A stretch of 64,000 nt of DNA, taken from NCBI RefSeq assembly GCF_038446955.1, contig NZ_CP151803.1:5952001-6016000 (forward strand), given 5' to 3'. This document shows, piece after piece, positions 29,782 through 37,545 of the stretch; within the stretch, counting starts at the first letter, position 1; the number at the start of each line of letters is the position of its first letter. The notes under the pieces were generated by a model. It did no database searches. It saw only the letters and a program-made list of their open reading frames with translations, and was not told the DNA's origin. This DNA comes from Pedobacter sp. FW305-3-2-15-E-R2A2. Its GTDB lineage: Bacteria > Bacteroidota > Bacteroidia > Sphingobacteriales > Sphingobacteriaceae. The position numbers and the translations under genes were made by a program.

Positions 29782-30717
29782 TTAAGACAGGAAATCATCG
29801 GACTCGCGGTAAGCCTGGATCACACGGAGTTCTCCTTCCTTACCCCCTTTAGAATTCCCGTGTTCCATTCCCATCACGCCTTTATATCCTTTATTATATA
29901 AATGCTTGAATAGATTCTTATAATTGATCTCTCCGGTGGTCGGTTCTTTCCTTCCCGGATTGTCGCCGATCTGGATATAGGCAATCTCGTCCCAGCAACG
30001 GTCCATGTTCACGATCAGGTTGCCTTCGGTCTTCTGCATGTGGTAAATATCGTATAGAATCTTGCAGGAAGGGCTGTTTACTGCTTTACACACATTAAAG
30101 GTTTCATGCGTCTGCTGCAGGAAAAGCTCTGGCGTATCGCTCAGTGTTTCCAACACCATAATCAGGCCATGCGGTTCAAAGATCTCCGCCCCTGCCCTCA
30201 TGGCATCGACTACATTTGCCATTTGGTTTCCATAAGGAAGTTTACGCTCATAGAATCCCGGAACAACGGTCATCCATTTTGCATTACACCTTTTTGCTGC
30301 TTCTACAGATTGTTTGCAGGTTTCCACAAACTTGTCTTTAAATTCTTTCTTTCCTGTGGTGAGGGAAGTTTTCCAGTTGTCGCCACCATCTACGACAAAC
30401 ACGCCCATCCTCATGCCCAGTTTGGCGAGCAAATCACCGATTTTCTTTTGTTCTTCGATCGGTCTGCCCAGATAGCCATTGTCTTCAATAGAGCGAAAGC
30501 CCTGATCATACATATACTGAATCTGATCCAGGAAGCTTTTGCCCGCATGATTGGCAAACATGCCCTGATGTGGCGCATAATCCAGGTTAAAAGTTTTTCC
30601 TGCAAGTCCTGTTGCTAAACTGCTTTCGGAAGGTGCCGCAGCTGCGCTTAGCGAAGATCCGGCCAATGCCGCACCTGTGGCAATAAAGCTATTTCTTAAA
30701 AATTCTATTCTTTTCAT
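29782..30717 (-). CDS. Exported TIM-barrel sugar isomerase (hydroxypyruvate isomerase-like)
   Basis: The 311-residue protein has an N-terminal signal of Tat-like type ('MKRIEFLRNSFIATGAALAG') and an AP-endonuclease-2 type TIM barrel. Probable metal ligands are Glu in 'LIMVLETLSDTP', Asp/His in 'KILYDIYHMQKTEGN', and Glu in 'GVMGMEHGNS'. The 'DIYHMQ...G' motif points to hydroxypyruvate-isomerase-like members. It is the last gene of a minus-strand cluster with ApbE, a Gfo/Idh/MocA oxidoreductase and a SUMF1 protein, suggesting oxidised-sugar metabolism in the periplasm. The true substrate is not known. Confidence 0.82.
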   Translation of the reverse strand: MKRIEFLRNSFIATGAALAGSSLSAAAAPSESSLATGLAGKTFNLDYAPHQGMFANHAGKSFLDQIQYMYDQGFRSIEDNGYLGRPIEEQKKIGDLLAKLGMRMGVFVVDGGDNWKTSLTTGKKEFKDKFVETCKQSVEAAKRCNAKWMTVVPGFYERKLPYGNQMANVVDAMRAGAEIFEPHGLIMVLETLSDTPELFLQQTHETFNVCKAVNSPSCKILYDIYHMQKTEGNLIVNMDRCWDEIAYIQIGDNPGRKEPTTGEINYKNLFKHLYNKGYKGVMGMEHGNSKGGKEGELRVIQAYRESDDFLS

Positions 30718-30754
30718 AAATTATGCTTTGGTTGGTCTGGTTGTAAATCATTGT

Positions 30755-31765
30755 TTATTTTAAAATCATCTTTCTGAAACCGCTTGTCAGGGTATCGGCT
30801 ACGCTTCCATCTTTACGATGGTAGATCAGGTAAGCCTCCATTCCTCTTTTAGCGCTCACAAAGGCCAGTGCCTCCTCTACCCCCATGGCCATAACAGCAT
30901 TGTCATAACCGTCGGCAGTAATGGCATCTTTGGCATAGATCGTTGCACTGATCAGCTGATTGTCTAAAGGGTAACCTGTTTTTGGGTTGATCAGGTGTGC
31001 AATCTTCCCTTTACCCCGCTGCAGGTATTTCCGGTAATTTCCGGAAGTGGTCACTGCACCGCTGCTGAAACTTAAGATGTGCCTGATTTCCGGTTCTGAT
31101 TGTGCAGATAAGGCTGGTCCTTCAATTCCGATTCTCATCACGGAACCGTCTGGTTTTGGTCCTGCAACCCGCAGTTCTCCTCCGATTTCTACCACAAAGG
31201 AGCGAACGCCTTTCTGTAGCAGGTAATCGGCAACCACATCTACACTGTAGCCTTGGGCAATACCATTCAGGTCGATCTTTACTCCTGGTTTGTGTTTTTT
31301 AAGGTAATTCCCCTGGAGTTCCAGGTAATTCATTCCTACATTTTGCAACAGTAGTTTCACCGTTGTGCGATCAGGAAAGCTTTCCACGGGTTTTGGCCCA
31401 AAGCCCCAGGCCTGAACCAGGGGCGCTACCGTCACGTCAAACTTCCCCTGAGTAGCTGTATAGATCTCAAAGGATTTTCTCATTACCGCAGCAAAATGAG
31501 CATCCAGCAGGATTCCCTTCTCTGCTCTGTTGAACTGACTGATCAGCGAATAGGATTTGTAAAGGGACATAGAAGAATCGATCTTTAACAAGATGCTATC
31601 TACTGCCCTTTTGGTCACTATGCTGTCTTCTGCAAAATATTTAATGGAATAATCTGTCCCCTGAGCATAGCCGTGGATACTATACTGCTGCTGATCTTTC
31701 TTTTGTGAAAAAAGAGAGATCAGCAGCGGTAACAGCAGGATTGCCGATTTGGGAACAATGGCCAC
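30755..31765 (-). CDS. apbE: FAD:protein FMN transferase (ApbE family)
   Basis: The 336-residue exported protein has a hydrophobic N-terminus (residues 5-20) and ApbE family features: 'KIDLNGIAQGYSVDVVADYL', 'FVVEIGGELRVAG', 'GAVTTSGNYRKY', 'HLINPKTGYP' and the terminal metal/FAD motif 'AITADGYDNAVMAMG'. ApbE links FMN covalently to Thr residues of target flavoproteins. It lies between the oxidoreductase gene (15 bp upstream) and the TIM-barrel gene. No flavoprotein target is evident in the cluster. Confidence 0.92.
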   Translation of the reverse strand: MAIVPKSAILLLPLLISLFSQKKDQQQYSIHGYAQGTDYSIKYFAEDSIVTKRAVDSILLKIDSSMSLYKSYSLISQFNRAEKGILLDAHFAAVMRKSFEIYTATQGKFDVTVAPLVQAWGFGPKPVESFPDRTTVKLLLQNVGMNYLELQGNYLKKHKPGVKIDLNGIAQGYSVDVVADYLLQKGVRSFVVEIGGELRVAGPKPDGSVMRIGIEGPALSAQSEPEIRHILSFSSGAVTTSGNYRKYLQRGKGKIAHLINPKTGYPLDNQLISATIYAKDAITADGYDNAVMAMGVEEALAFVSAKRGMEAYLIYHRKDGSVADTLTSGFRKMILK

Positions 31766-31780
31766 AAGCGGAATCCTTGT

Positions 31781-33100
31781 TTAAATTATTTTTGATTTTC
31801 CCGGAGTAGGGATTGGATACAAGCCATTTTCATCAGGCATTAATTTTGGATTTGCCGTCCAGCTCAATTGCTCTGGCATCAGACTGTTGTCTGCTTTTAA
31901 GGCCTCATCCCATTTAATCGTTTGTCCGGAATAAGTTGCATACCTGCCCACGATTGCTGTGAAACAACTTTTTGCCCCACGTTCCGCATCAGCGAATTTA
32001 TATTCCCCTTTTGCAATTGCCGCAAAAAGCTCATCATGTTCGGTCTGGTATGGATTGGCATTTCCCTTGGTTGGGTGACTAAACATTTCTTTTCCTTTAT
32101 GGTCCCAAAGTACCCCATTATTACCCGCAGAAAGATATACGCGACCTTTTGTGCCCTGGAAAGTTTCATCTACACGGTTTGCAATCCCTTCGAAATGGCG
32201 ACACTGGCTGTAAATCACAGATCCATCCGCATAAGTCAGCTCTACCGCATGGTTGTCATAGATCTCACCGTAATCTTTACCCGTTCTCCAGGCACGGCTT
32301 CCGGTTCCCTGAATCGAAACAGGATAGGCATTTTTAACCCAGTTGGCAATGTCGATATTGTGAACATGCTGTTCTACAATATGATCTCCGCACAACCAGT
32401 TGAAGTAATACCAGTTTCTCATTTGATATTCCATCTCCGTTTGTCCTGGCTGGCGTTTTTTCACCCATACCCCACCACTGTTCCAATACACCTGACCACT
32501 CACTACGTCACCTATCGCGCCATCTTCAATGCGTTTTAAGGTTTCTCTATAGTTTGCCTGGTATCTGCGTTGCAGACCAACAACTACGTTTAATTTCTTT
32601 TGTTTCGCCAATTCTGCTGCAGCAAGTACTTTACGGACTCCAGGCGCATCTACTGCAACCGGTTTTTCCATAAATACATGTTTTCCCTGCTTAATCGCTT
32701 CTTCGAAATGTGTAGGTCTGAATCCCGGAGGGGTCACCAGCAATACCACATCCGCAAGGGCGATGGCTTTCTGATAACCATCAAAACCTACAAATCTTCG
32801 GTCCTGAGGAACATCTACTTTTTCTTTAAATTTATCTGAAAGTACTTTATAGCTGTTGTCCAGTCTGTCCTGGAAAGCATCAGCCATAGCGACCAGTTTA
32901 ATATTCTGTTTGGTGCTCAATGCCTGAAAAGCAGCTCCCGTTCCACGGTCACCACATCCGATCAGTGCAATTTTTATGGTATCATCCGTAGAGGAATGAC
33001 CACCTGCAAAGGCAAATTGATTTAGCATTACGCCACCTGCCACTAATGCAGATGTCTTTAAAAATTCACGGCGCTTATCGCGCAATTCTTCCTTGTTCAT
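31781..33100 (-). CDS. Tat-exported Gfo/Idh/MocA family oxidoreductase
   Basis: The 439-residue protein has a twin-arginine signal (DKRREFLKTSALVAGG, residues 8-23). A Rossmann fold follows with 'KIALIGCGDRGTG' (about 43-55) and 'EKPVAVD', the family's Lys-Pro motif. The C-terminal part has the usual substrate-binding sheet ('NWYYFNWLCGDHIVEQHVHNID'). It should oxidise or reduce a sugar with bound NAD(P); periplasmic members carry the cofactor out with them through Tat. Neighbouring genes suggest sugar-acid or inositol-like substrates. Confidence 0.92.
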   Translation of the reverse strand: MNKEELRDKRREFLKTSALVAGGVMLNQFAFAGGHSSTDDTIKIALIGCGDRGTGAAFQALSTKQNIKLVAMADAFQDRLDNSYKVLSDKFKEKVDVPQDRRFVGFDGYQKAIALADVVLLVTPPGFRPTHFEEAIKQGKHVFMEKPVAVDAPGVRKVLAAAELAKQKKLNVVVGLQRRYQANYRETLKRIEDGAIGDVVSGQVYWNSGGVWVKKRQPGQTEMEYQMRNWYYFNWLCGDHIVEQHVHNIDIANWVKNAYPVSIQGTGSRAWRTGKDYGEIYDNHAVELTYADGSVIYSQCRHFEGIANRVDETFQGTKGRVYLSAGNNGVLWDHKGKEMFSHPTKGNANPYQTEHDELFAAIAKGEYKFADAERGAKSCFTAIVGRYATYSGQTIKWDEALKADNSLMPEQLSWTANPKLMPDENGLYPIPTPGKSKII

Positions 33101-33146
33101 AGTCTGTTGGTTGGTTTATATTGGTTGTTAGTGTGAGTTCTTCGTT

Positions 33147-34112
33147 TTAGTAATCTGCGATTACCGGTTTATTGTAGTAGGCATCTATGGCTTCTTTTGA
33201 AGGAGGGGTAACTGGTCTTACCAGTCGCATTCCAATGAAAGGGGCTTCAGGAAACCACCAGTTGCTCTTTGGAATCTGTGGGTCCAACTGTTTCCATACC
33301 GGATCTGAGGCTAGCCTGGCTGCAGAACGCAGATCTTTAGCCACATCATCATAAGAGCCTCCACGAATCACATGGGAATACAACTTATCAGGAACAGAAA
33401 CCGGGTTCTTCGCTTTTTCGCCTGTCAGCCCTTTATAAAAATCAGGAACATACTGATCATAGGTCCATTCTCCTACATTGCCGTACATATCATATAATCC
33501 CCATTGGTTTGGTTTCTTTTGTCCTACTACATGGGTTTTTCCTGCACTGTTTTCTTTAAACCAGGCATAATCTCCAAGTTTAGCGGCGTCATTGCCAAAG
33601 GCATAGTCTTCCGCACTTCCGGCTCTGCTGGCATATTCCCATTCGGCTTCTGTCGGCAAGCGATAAAAAACACCTGTCCTTGCATATAACCATTTACAGT
33701 ATTGAATGGCATTATAATGGGTCATCGCCAATGCGGGATGATTTTCTTTTCCCATACCAAAGGTCATGTCGAGATAGGGCTTCGTTGGCCTGGTTACCGC
33801 ATCTACATTTGCAGGAACCGGTCCGGTACTGTGTGTGGTTTCGTAATCTTTATATAAGAAAGGTTCATAGATGTCCCAGATCACTTCATAGGTACTCATC
33901 CAGAAAGGGTCAATGGTGACCTTATGAACAGGTTGCTCATCTGCTTTTCCTTTTTTACTCCCCATCTGGAATTCTCCACCGGGAATGGCCTTCATTTCGA
34001 AGCTTAATTTTGTGCCGTCAATTTGTTGTTTGTAAGTGCTGTTTTTCTCCTGAGCGGAGGCGCAAAAAGCAGAGATAAAGAATGGAATTGTCAATAATAA
34101 TTTAACTTTCAT
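33147..34112 (-). CDS. Exported SUMF1 (formylglycine-generating-like) domain protein
   Basis: The 321-residue protein has a signal peptide (1-20) and the SUMF1 fold: 'AIPGGEFQMGSKKGKADEQP', 'MTHYNAIQYCKWLYARTG', 'YRLPTEAEWEYASRAG', 'WGLYDMYGNVGEWTYDQY' and 'VIRGGSYDD'. In real formylglycine generators two cysteines follow the RGGS motif; here that stretch (DDVAKDLRSAARLASD) has none, so sulfatase activation is unlikely. A binding or structural role, as in gliding proteins GldJ/GldK, is possible. It is the first gene of the minus-strand cluster. Confidence 0.85.
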   Translation of the reverse strand: MKVKLLLTIPFFISAFCASAQEKNSTYKQQIDGTKLSFEMKAIPGGEFQMGSKKGKADEQPVHKVTIDPFWMSTYEVIWDIYEPFLYKDYETTHSTGPVPANVDAVTRPTKPYLDMTFGMGKENHPALAMTHYNAIQYCKWLYARTGVFYRLPTEAEWEYASRAGSAEDYAFGNDAAKLGDYAWFKENSAGKTHVVGQKKPNQWGLYDMYGNVGEWTYDQYVPDFYKGLTGEKAKNPVSVPDKLYSHVIRGGSYDDVAKDLRSAARLASDPVWKQLDPQIPKSNWWFPEAPFIGMRLVRPVTPPSKEAIDAYYNKPVIADY

Positions 34113-34347
34113 CTATGAGATTTTGATTCAACTGATATTTTACCTGACCTATTTAATCTCTAAAATAGAAGCATTTAGCCGAAATCCAAAATCTACAGGT
34201 GCATTAATTAACAAAATGTGTTAAAAACACACTAAGTTGTTACTAATATTGACATTAACTGCCCAATAGCAGCCTTTTTTTGAAAGTACTTTTTAGTACA
34301 GACATAAATTAATACCTTGTATAATTCATCGCTAAAACTAACCACAA
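34113..34347. promoter_or_regulatory. Divergent intergenic region
   Basis: This 235-bp region separates two divergent sugar-type genes. It is very AT-rich. GTACT and AGTAC (34287-34300 region) form a short inverted repeat around a T-run, and TACCTTG near 34312 is -7-like. No clear consensus promoter with a matching -33 was found in either direction. Confidence 0.4.
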
Positions 34348-35265
34348 ATGAAAATAACAGACCGTAGAAATTTCATCAAAGACCTGGGCATTTTATCTGC
34401 CGCTGCAGGCCTTTCTTCTCTCCTTCCTTTGGAAGGTTTTGCTGCAGATAAAAAAGATTTTTTTCAAATCTCTCTTGCTCAGTGGTCATTTCACAAAGCA
34501 CTCTTCGCCGGAAAGATGACGAATATGGATTTCCCGCTGAAGGCAAAAAATGATTTTGACATCCACATTGTAGAATATGTGAGCCCTTTCTTCAAAAAGA
34601 AAGAAACGGACAAAACCTATTTAAAGGAACTTAAAGACAGAACAGATAGCGAAGGCATCCAAAACCACCTGATCATGATCGATGGAGAAGGTAATTTGGG
34701 TGATCTGGATGATAAAGCAAGATTGATTGCGGTAGAAAACCATTACAAATGGGTGGATGCTGCTAAATTTCTGGGTTGCAAAACCATTCGCGTAAATGCG
34801 GCAGGAAAAGGAACAGCAGAAGAGATAAAAGCTTCTGCGATTGACGGATTAGGGAAACTTACCGAGTATGGTAAGCAAAACAAGATCAATATTATCGTAG
34901 AGAACCATGGCGGATATTCTTCAGACGGGAACTGGTTATCATCGGTGATCAAGGGTGTAAACAGTTCCTATTGCGGTACCTTGCCTGATTTCGGAAACTT
35001 CAGAATCAGTGCAGAGCAGGAATATGATAAATATCAGGGCGTAAAAGACCTGATGCCATACGCGAAAGGTGTAAGCGCCAAAACTCATAATTTTAAAGAA
35101 GACGGAGAGGAAACAGACATCGATTATACCCGTATGTTTGAGATCATCAAAGCGGCCAAATGGACTGGAATTGTAGGGATAGAATATGAAGGGTCGACCT
35201 TATCCGAAGAAGAAGGAATCAGAAAAACAAAAGAACTACTGGAACGTGTCAGGAATAAATTCTAA
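34348..35265 (+). CDS. Tat-exported TIM-barrel sugar phosphate isomerase/epimerase-like protein
   Basis: The 305-residue protein has a twin-arginine-type signal (TDRRNFIKDLGILSAA, residues 4-19). An AP-endonuclease-2 type barrel follows, with likely metal ligands Glu in 'INIIVENHGGYS', Asp in 'GTLPDFGNF', His in 'AKTHNF' and Glu in 'GIEYEGS'. It is divergent from the SUMF1/oxidoreductase cluster and is a distant relative of the isomerase at 29782-30717. The two probably act in the same sugar conversion. Confidence 0.85.
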   Translation: MKITDRRNFIKDLGILSAAAGLSSLLPLEGFAADKKDFFQISLAQWSFHKALFAGKMTNMDFPLKAKNDFDIHIVEYVSPFFKKKETDKTYLKELKDRTDSEGIQNHLIMIDGEGNLGDLDDKARLIAVENHYKWVDAAKFLGCKTIRVNAAGKGTAEEIKASAIDGLGKLTEYGKQNKINIIVENHGGYSSDGNWLSSVIKGVNSSYCGTLPDFGNFRISAEQEYDKYQGVKDLMPYAKGVSAKTHNFKEDGEETDIDYTRMFEIIKAAKWTGIVGIEYEGSTLSEEEGIRKTKELLERVRNKF

Positions 35266-35282
35266 GCCCGCTTTTTATATAC

Positions 35283-35318
35283 AAAAACGGCTGCTTCCTT
35301 TCGGAGCAGCCGTTTTTT
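35283..35318. terminator. Bidirectional terminator between isomerase and ettA
   Basis: AACGGCTGCT (35286-35295) and AGCAGCCGTT (35305-35314) form a ten-pair stem flanked by an A-run and a T-run. It can therefore stop transcripts from both sides; the two genes converge here. Confidence 0.9.
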
Positions 35319-35331
35319 CTTTTGTGGTCGT

Positions 35332-37011
35332 TTAAACCAGTTTTTTATATTTTAAACGGTGTGGAGTTACATCTCCAAGACGTTTTTTACGGTTTTCTTC
35401 GTAATCGCTGTAGTTTCCTTCGAAGAAGTAAACCTGTGAATCACCTTCAAAAGCAAGGATATGCGTACAGATACGGTCTAAGAACCAACGATCGTGACTG
35501 ATCACTACTGCACATCCGCCAAAGTTTTCCAGTGCTTCTTCCAATGCCCTTAACGTGTTTACGTCAATATCATTGGTTGGCTCATCGAGTAACAATACGT
35601 TAGCGCCTTTTTTCAAAGTGATGGCCAAATGGACCCTGTTGCGCTCTCCACCGGAAAGTACACCTACTTTTTTCTGCTGGTCACCACCGTTAAAGTTGAA
35701 CTTAGATACATATGCTCTTCCACTTACTGCTTTATTACCCAACTGAATGTTATCTAAACCATCAGTAATGTTTTCATAAACAGTTTTATTAGGATCAAGG
35801 TCGTTGTGCATTTGATCCACATAACCTAAAGCAACAGTTTCTCCAACACGGAATGTTCCGGTATCCGGTGTTTCCTGCTCCGTGATCAAACGGAATAAAG
35901 TGGTTTTACCTGCACCGTTTGGACCGATGATCCCTACGATACCTGCCGGAGGTAAAGAGAAGCTCAGGTTTTCAAACAATAACTTATCGCCATAAGCTTT
36001 GGTGATGTTATTGGCTTCAATCACCACATTTCCTAATCTTGGTCCTGCAGGGATAAACAGCTCCAGTTTGTCTTCTCTTTCTTTTGAATCTTCAGAAGCC
36101 AGTTTGTCATAGTTTGATAAACGTGCTTTAGATTTGGCATGTCTGGCTTTTGGTGCCATACGTACCCATTCCAGCTCACGCTCCAGTGTTTTCTGACGTT
36201 TGCTTTCTGTTTTTTCTTCCTGTGCCAGGCGTTTTGCTTTCTGATCTAACCAGGAAGAATAATTTCCTTTCCATGGAATACCTTCACCTCTGTCTAATTC
36301 CAGGATCCAGCCTGCTACATTGTCAAGGAAATACCTATCGTGGGTTACCGCAATCACAGTTCCTTTATAATCTTTCAGGAATTGCTCTAACCAATCGATA
36401 CTTTCGGCATCCAGGTGATTCGTAGGCTCATCCAGTAACAATACATCCGGTTCCTGTAACAACAAACGACACATCGCTACGCGGCGACGCTCACCACCCG
36501 ATAAAACACCGATTTTGGTATCCGGATCAGGGCAACGAAGCGCATCCATGGCACGCTCCAGCTTATTGTCCAGCTCCCAGGCATTTGAGGCATCAATTTT
36601 ATCTTGTAATTCACCTTGTTTGGTCATCAGTTTATCCATTGCATCTGCATCTTCATAAACTTCAGGTAAGCCAAACTGCTCATTAATCGACTCGTATTCT
36701 TTAAGGATCGCTGTAATTTCAGCCACACCTTCTTCTACTACTTCTCTAACTGTTTTATTTTCATCCAGTTCAGGCTCCTGAGCCAGGTAACCAACGGTAT
36801 ATCCCGGAGAGAAAACTACTTCTCCCTGGAAGGATTTATCTAAACCTGCGATGATTTTTAAAAGGGATGATTTACCAGATCCGTTCAAACCAATCACACC
36901 GATTTTGGCGCCATAGAAGAAGGAAAGGTAGATGTTTTTTAAAACTTGCTTTTGGGGTGGATAAATCTTATTTACCCCCGCCATTGAAAAGATTATTTTT
37001 TCGTCTGACAT
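35332..37011 (-). CDS. ettA: Energy-dependent translational throttle protein EttA (ABC-F)
   Basis: The 559-residue protein has two ABC ATPase domains: Walker A GLNGSGKS (41-48) and GPNGAGKT (363-370), signatures LSGGERRRVA and LSGGERNRVH, Walker B 'LLLDEPTNHLD' and 'LLLDEPTNDID'. The linker 'KQKTLERELEWVRMAPKARH' and the arm region fit EttA, and the 559-residue length is typical (E. coli 555). EttA binds the ribosomal E site and gates the first peptide bond according to ATP/ADP ratio. There are no membrane segments. Its start region is partly duplicated at 37347-37365. Confidence 0.95.
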   Translation of the reverse strand: MSDEKIIFSMAGVNKIYPPQKQVLKNIYLSFFYGAKIGVIGLNGSGKSSLLKIIAGLDKSFQGEVVFSPGYTVGYLAQEPELDENKTVREVVEEGVAEITAILKEYESINEQFGLPEVYEDADAMDKLMTKQGELQDKIDASNAWELDNKLERAMDALRCPDPDTKIGVLSGGERRRVAMCRLLLQEPDVLLLDEPTNHLDAESIDWLEQFLKDYKGTVIAVTHDRYFLDNVAGWILELDRGEGIPWKGNYSSWLDQKAKRLAQEEKTESKRQKTLERELEWVRMAPKARHAKSKARLSNYDKLASEDSKEREDKLELFIPAGPRLGNVVIEANNITKAYGDKLLFENLSFSLPPAGIVGIIGPNGAGKTTLFRLITEQETPDTGTFRVGETVALGYVDQMHNDLDPNKTVYENITDGLDNIQLGNKAVSGRAYVSKFNFNGGDQQKKVGVLSGGERNRVHLAITLKKGANVLLLDEPTNDIDVNTLRALEEALENFGGCAVVISHDRWFLDRICTHILAFEGDSQVYFFEGNYSDYEENRKKRLGDVTPHRLKYKKLV

Positions 37012-37068
37012 ATTTGCTTATTATATTTTATGCCTTTAGCAGGCTTTATAGAATTAAGGTTAGGGGCA

Positions 37069-37076
37069 CAAAGATA
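37069..37076 (-). promoter_or_regulatory. ettA -7 element
   Basis: Minus-strand TATCTTTG is a perfect TANNTTTG element 58 bp upstream of the ettA start. The -33 position is only a T-rich stretch (TTTTTTAA near 37091-37098), so the promoter is weaker than the others in the window. Confidence 0.5.
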
Positions 37077-37132
37077 AGGATGTAATCCCCATTAAAAAAT
37101 TGTTTAGCAGATATCACAATAATTGCGTCAAT

Positions 37133-37264
37133 TTAGTCATTGATATGATCAAATACTTCATATAGTCCTTCAACATACGTATCTTTAATAAAGTATCCTT
37201 TATAAGGGAGATTATCCGTTTGGTCTACAATGACATGTCCACATTTGCATAAAAATTTCCCCAT
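37133..37264 (-). CDS. Small zinc-ribbon-like protein, probably truncated (43 aa)
   Basis: A minus-strand ORF of 43 codons starts MGKFLCKCGHVIVDQ and ends 'YEVFDHIND'. The CxCG at residues 6-9 is half of a zinc ribbon; no second pair of cysteines follows before the stop. The sequence reads as real protein. Longer proteins starting with a similar 'MGK-LCKCGH' stretch exist in my memory of this phylum, so this is probably a shortened relative. It stands between ettA and clpC, separate from both. Confidence 0.55.
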   Translation of the reverse strand: MGKFLCKCGHVIVDQTDNLPYKGYFIKDTYVEGLYEVFDHIND

Positions 37265-37545
37265 TGCGTAAATTGAGTGCTAATTATTTAAAACTATGAA
37301 AATTCTGACCGATAGGGATTTAGCTCCCTTGCTACAAAAGATGTTCTTTCGTCTGACATATTTGCGTATGGATTTGTAAATATCACCAATAAAGTCAGAA
37401 CTTAGTAAGATTTCTGAAATATCGGCAGTCTCGACATCCGTTTCCGCCGCAATGGCGTAATTGTTGATAAAATAATAAAATCAGGGGTGCCTTTTTATAA
37501 AACAATTTTTATAGTTTAGAGCATTCCCGATTTAGAAAGGTATAT
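37265..37545. other. Intergenic region before clpC
   Basis: Apart from the tiny ORF at 37294-37359, the 281 bp hold no recognised gene. Several short frames exist on both strands. The clpC promoter must lie near 37480-37530, but no element fits TANNTTTG perfectly there (TAGTTTAG at 37511-37519 region is nearest). Confidence 0.4.
37294..37359 (-). pseudogene. Tiny ORF starting with a copied ettA start region
   Basis: Minus-strand ATG at 37359 gives 21 codons beginning MSDERTSFVARELNP, then a stop. The first 19 bases around the start (37347-37365) are identical to those around the ettA start (36999-37017), including MSDE. It is probably a duplication scar, or a short peptide with a borrowed start. 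Confidence 0.35.
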
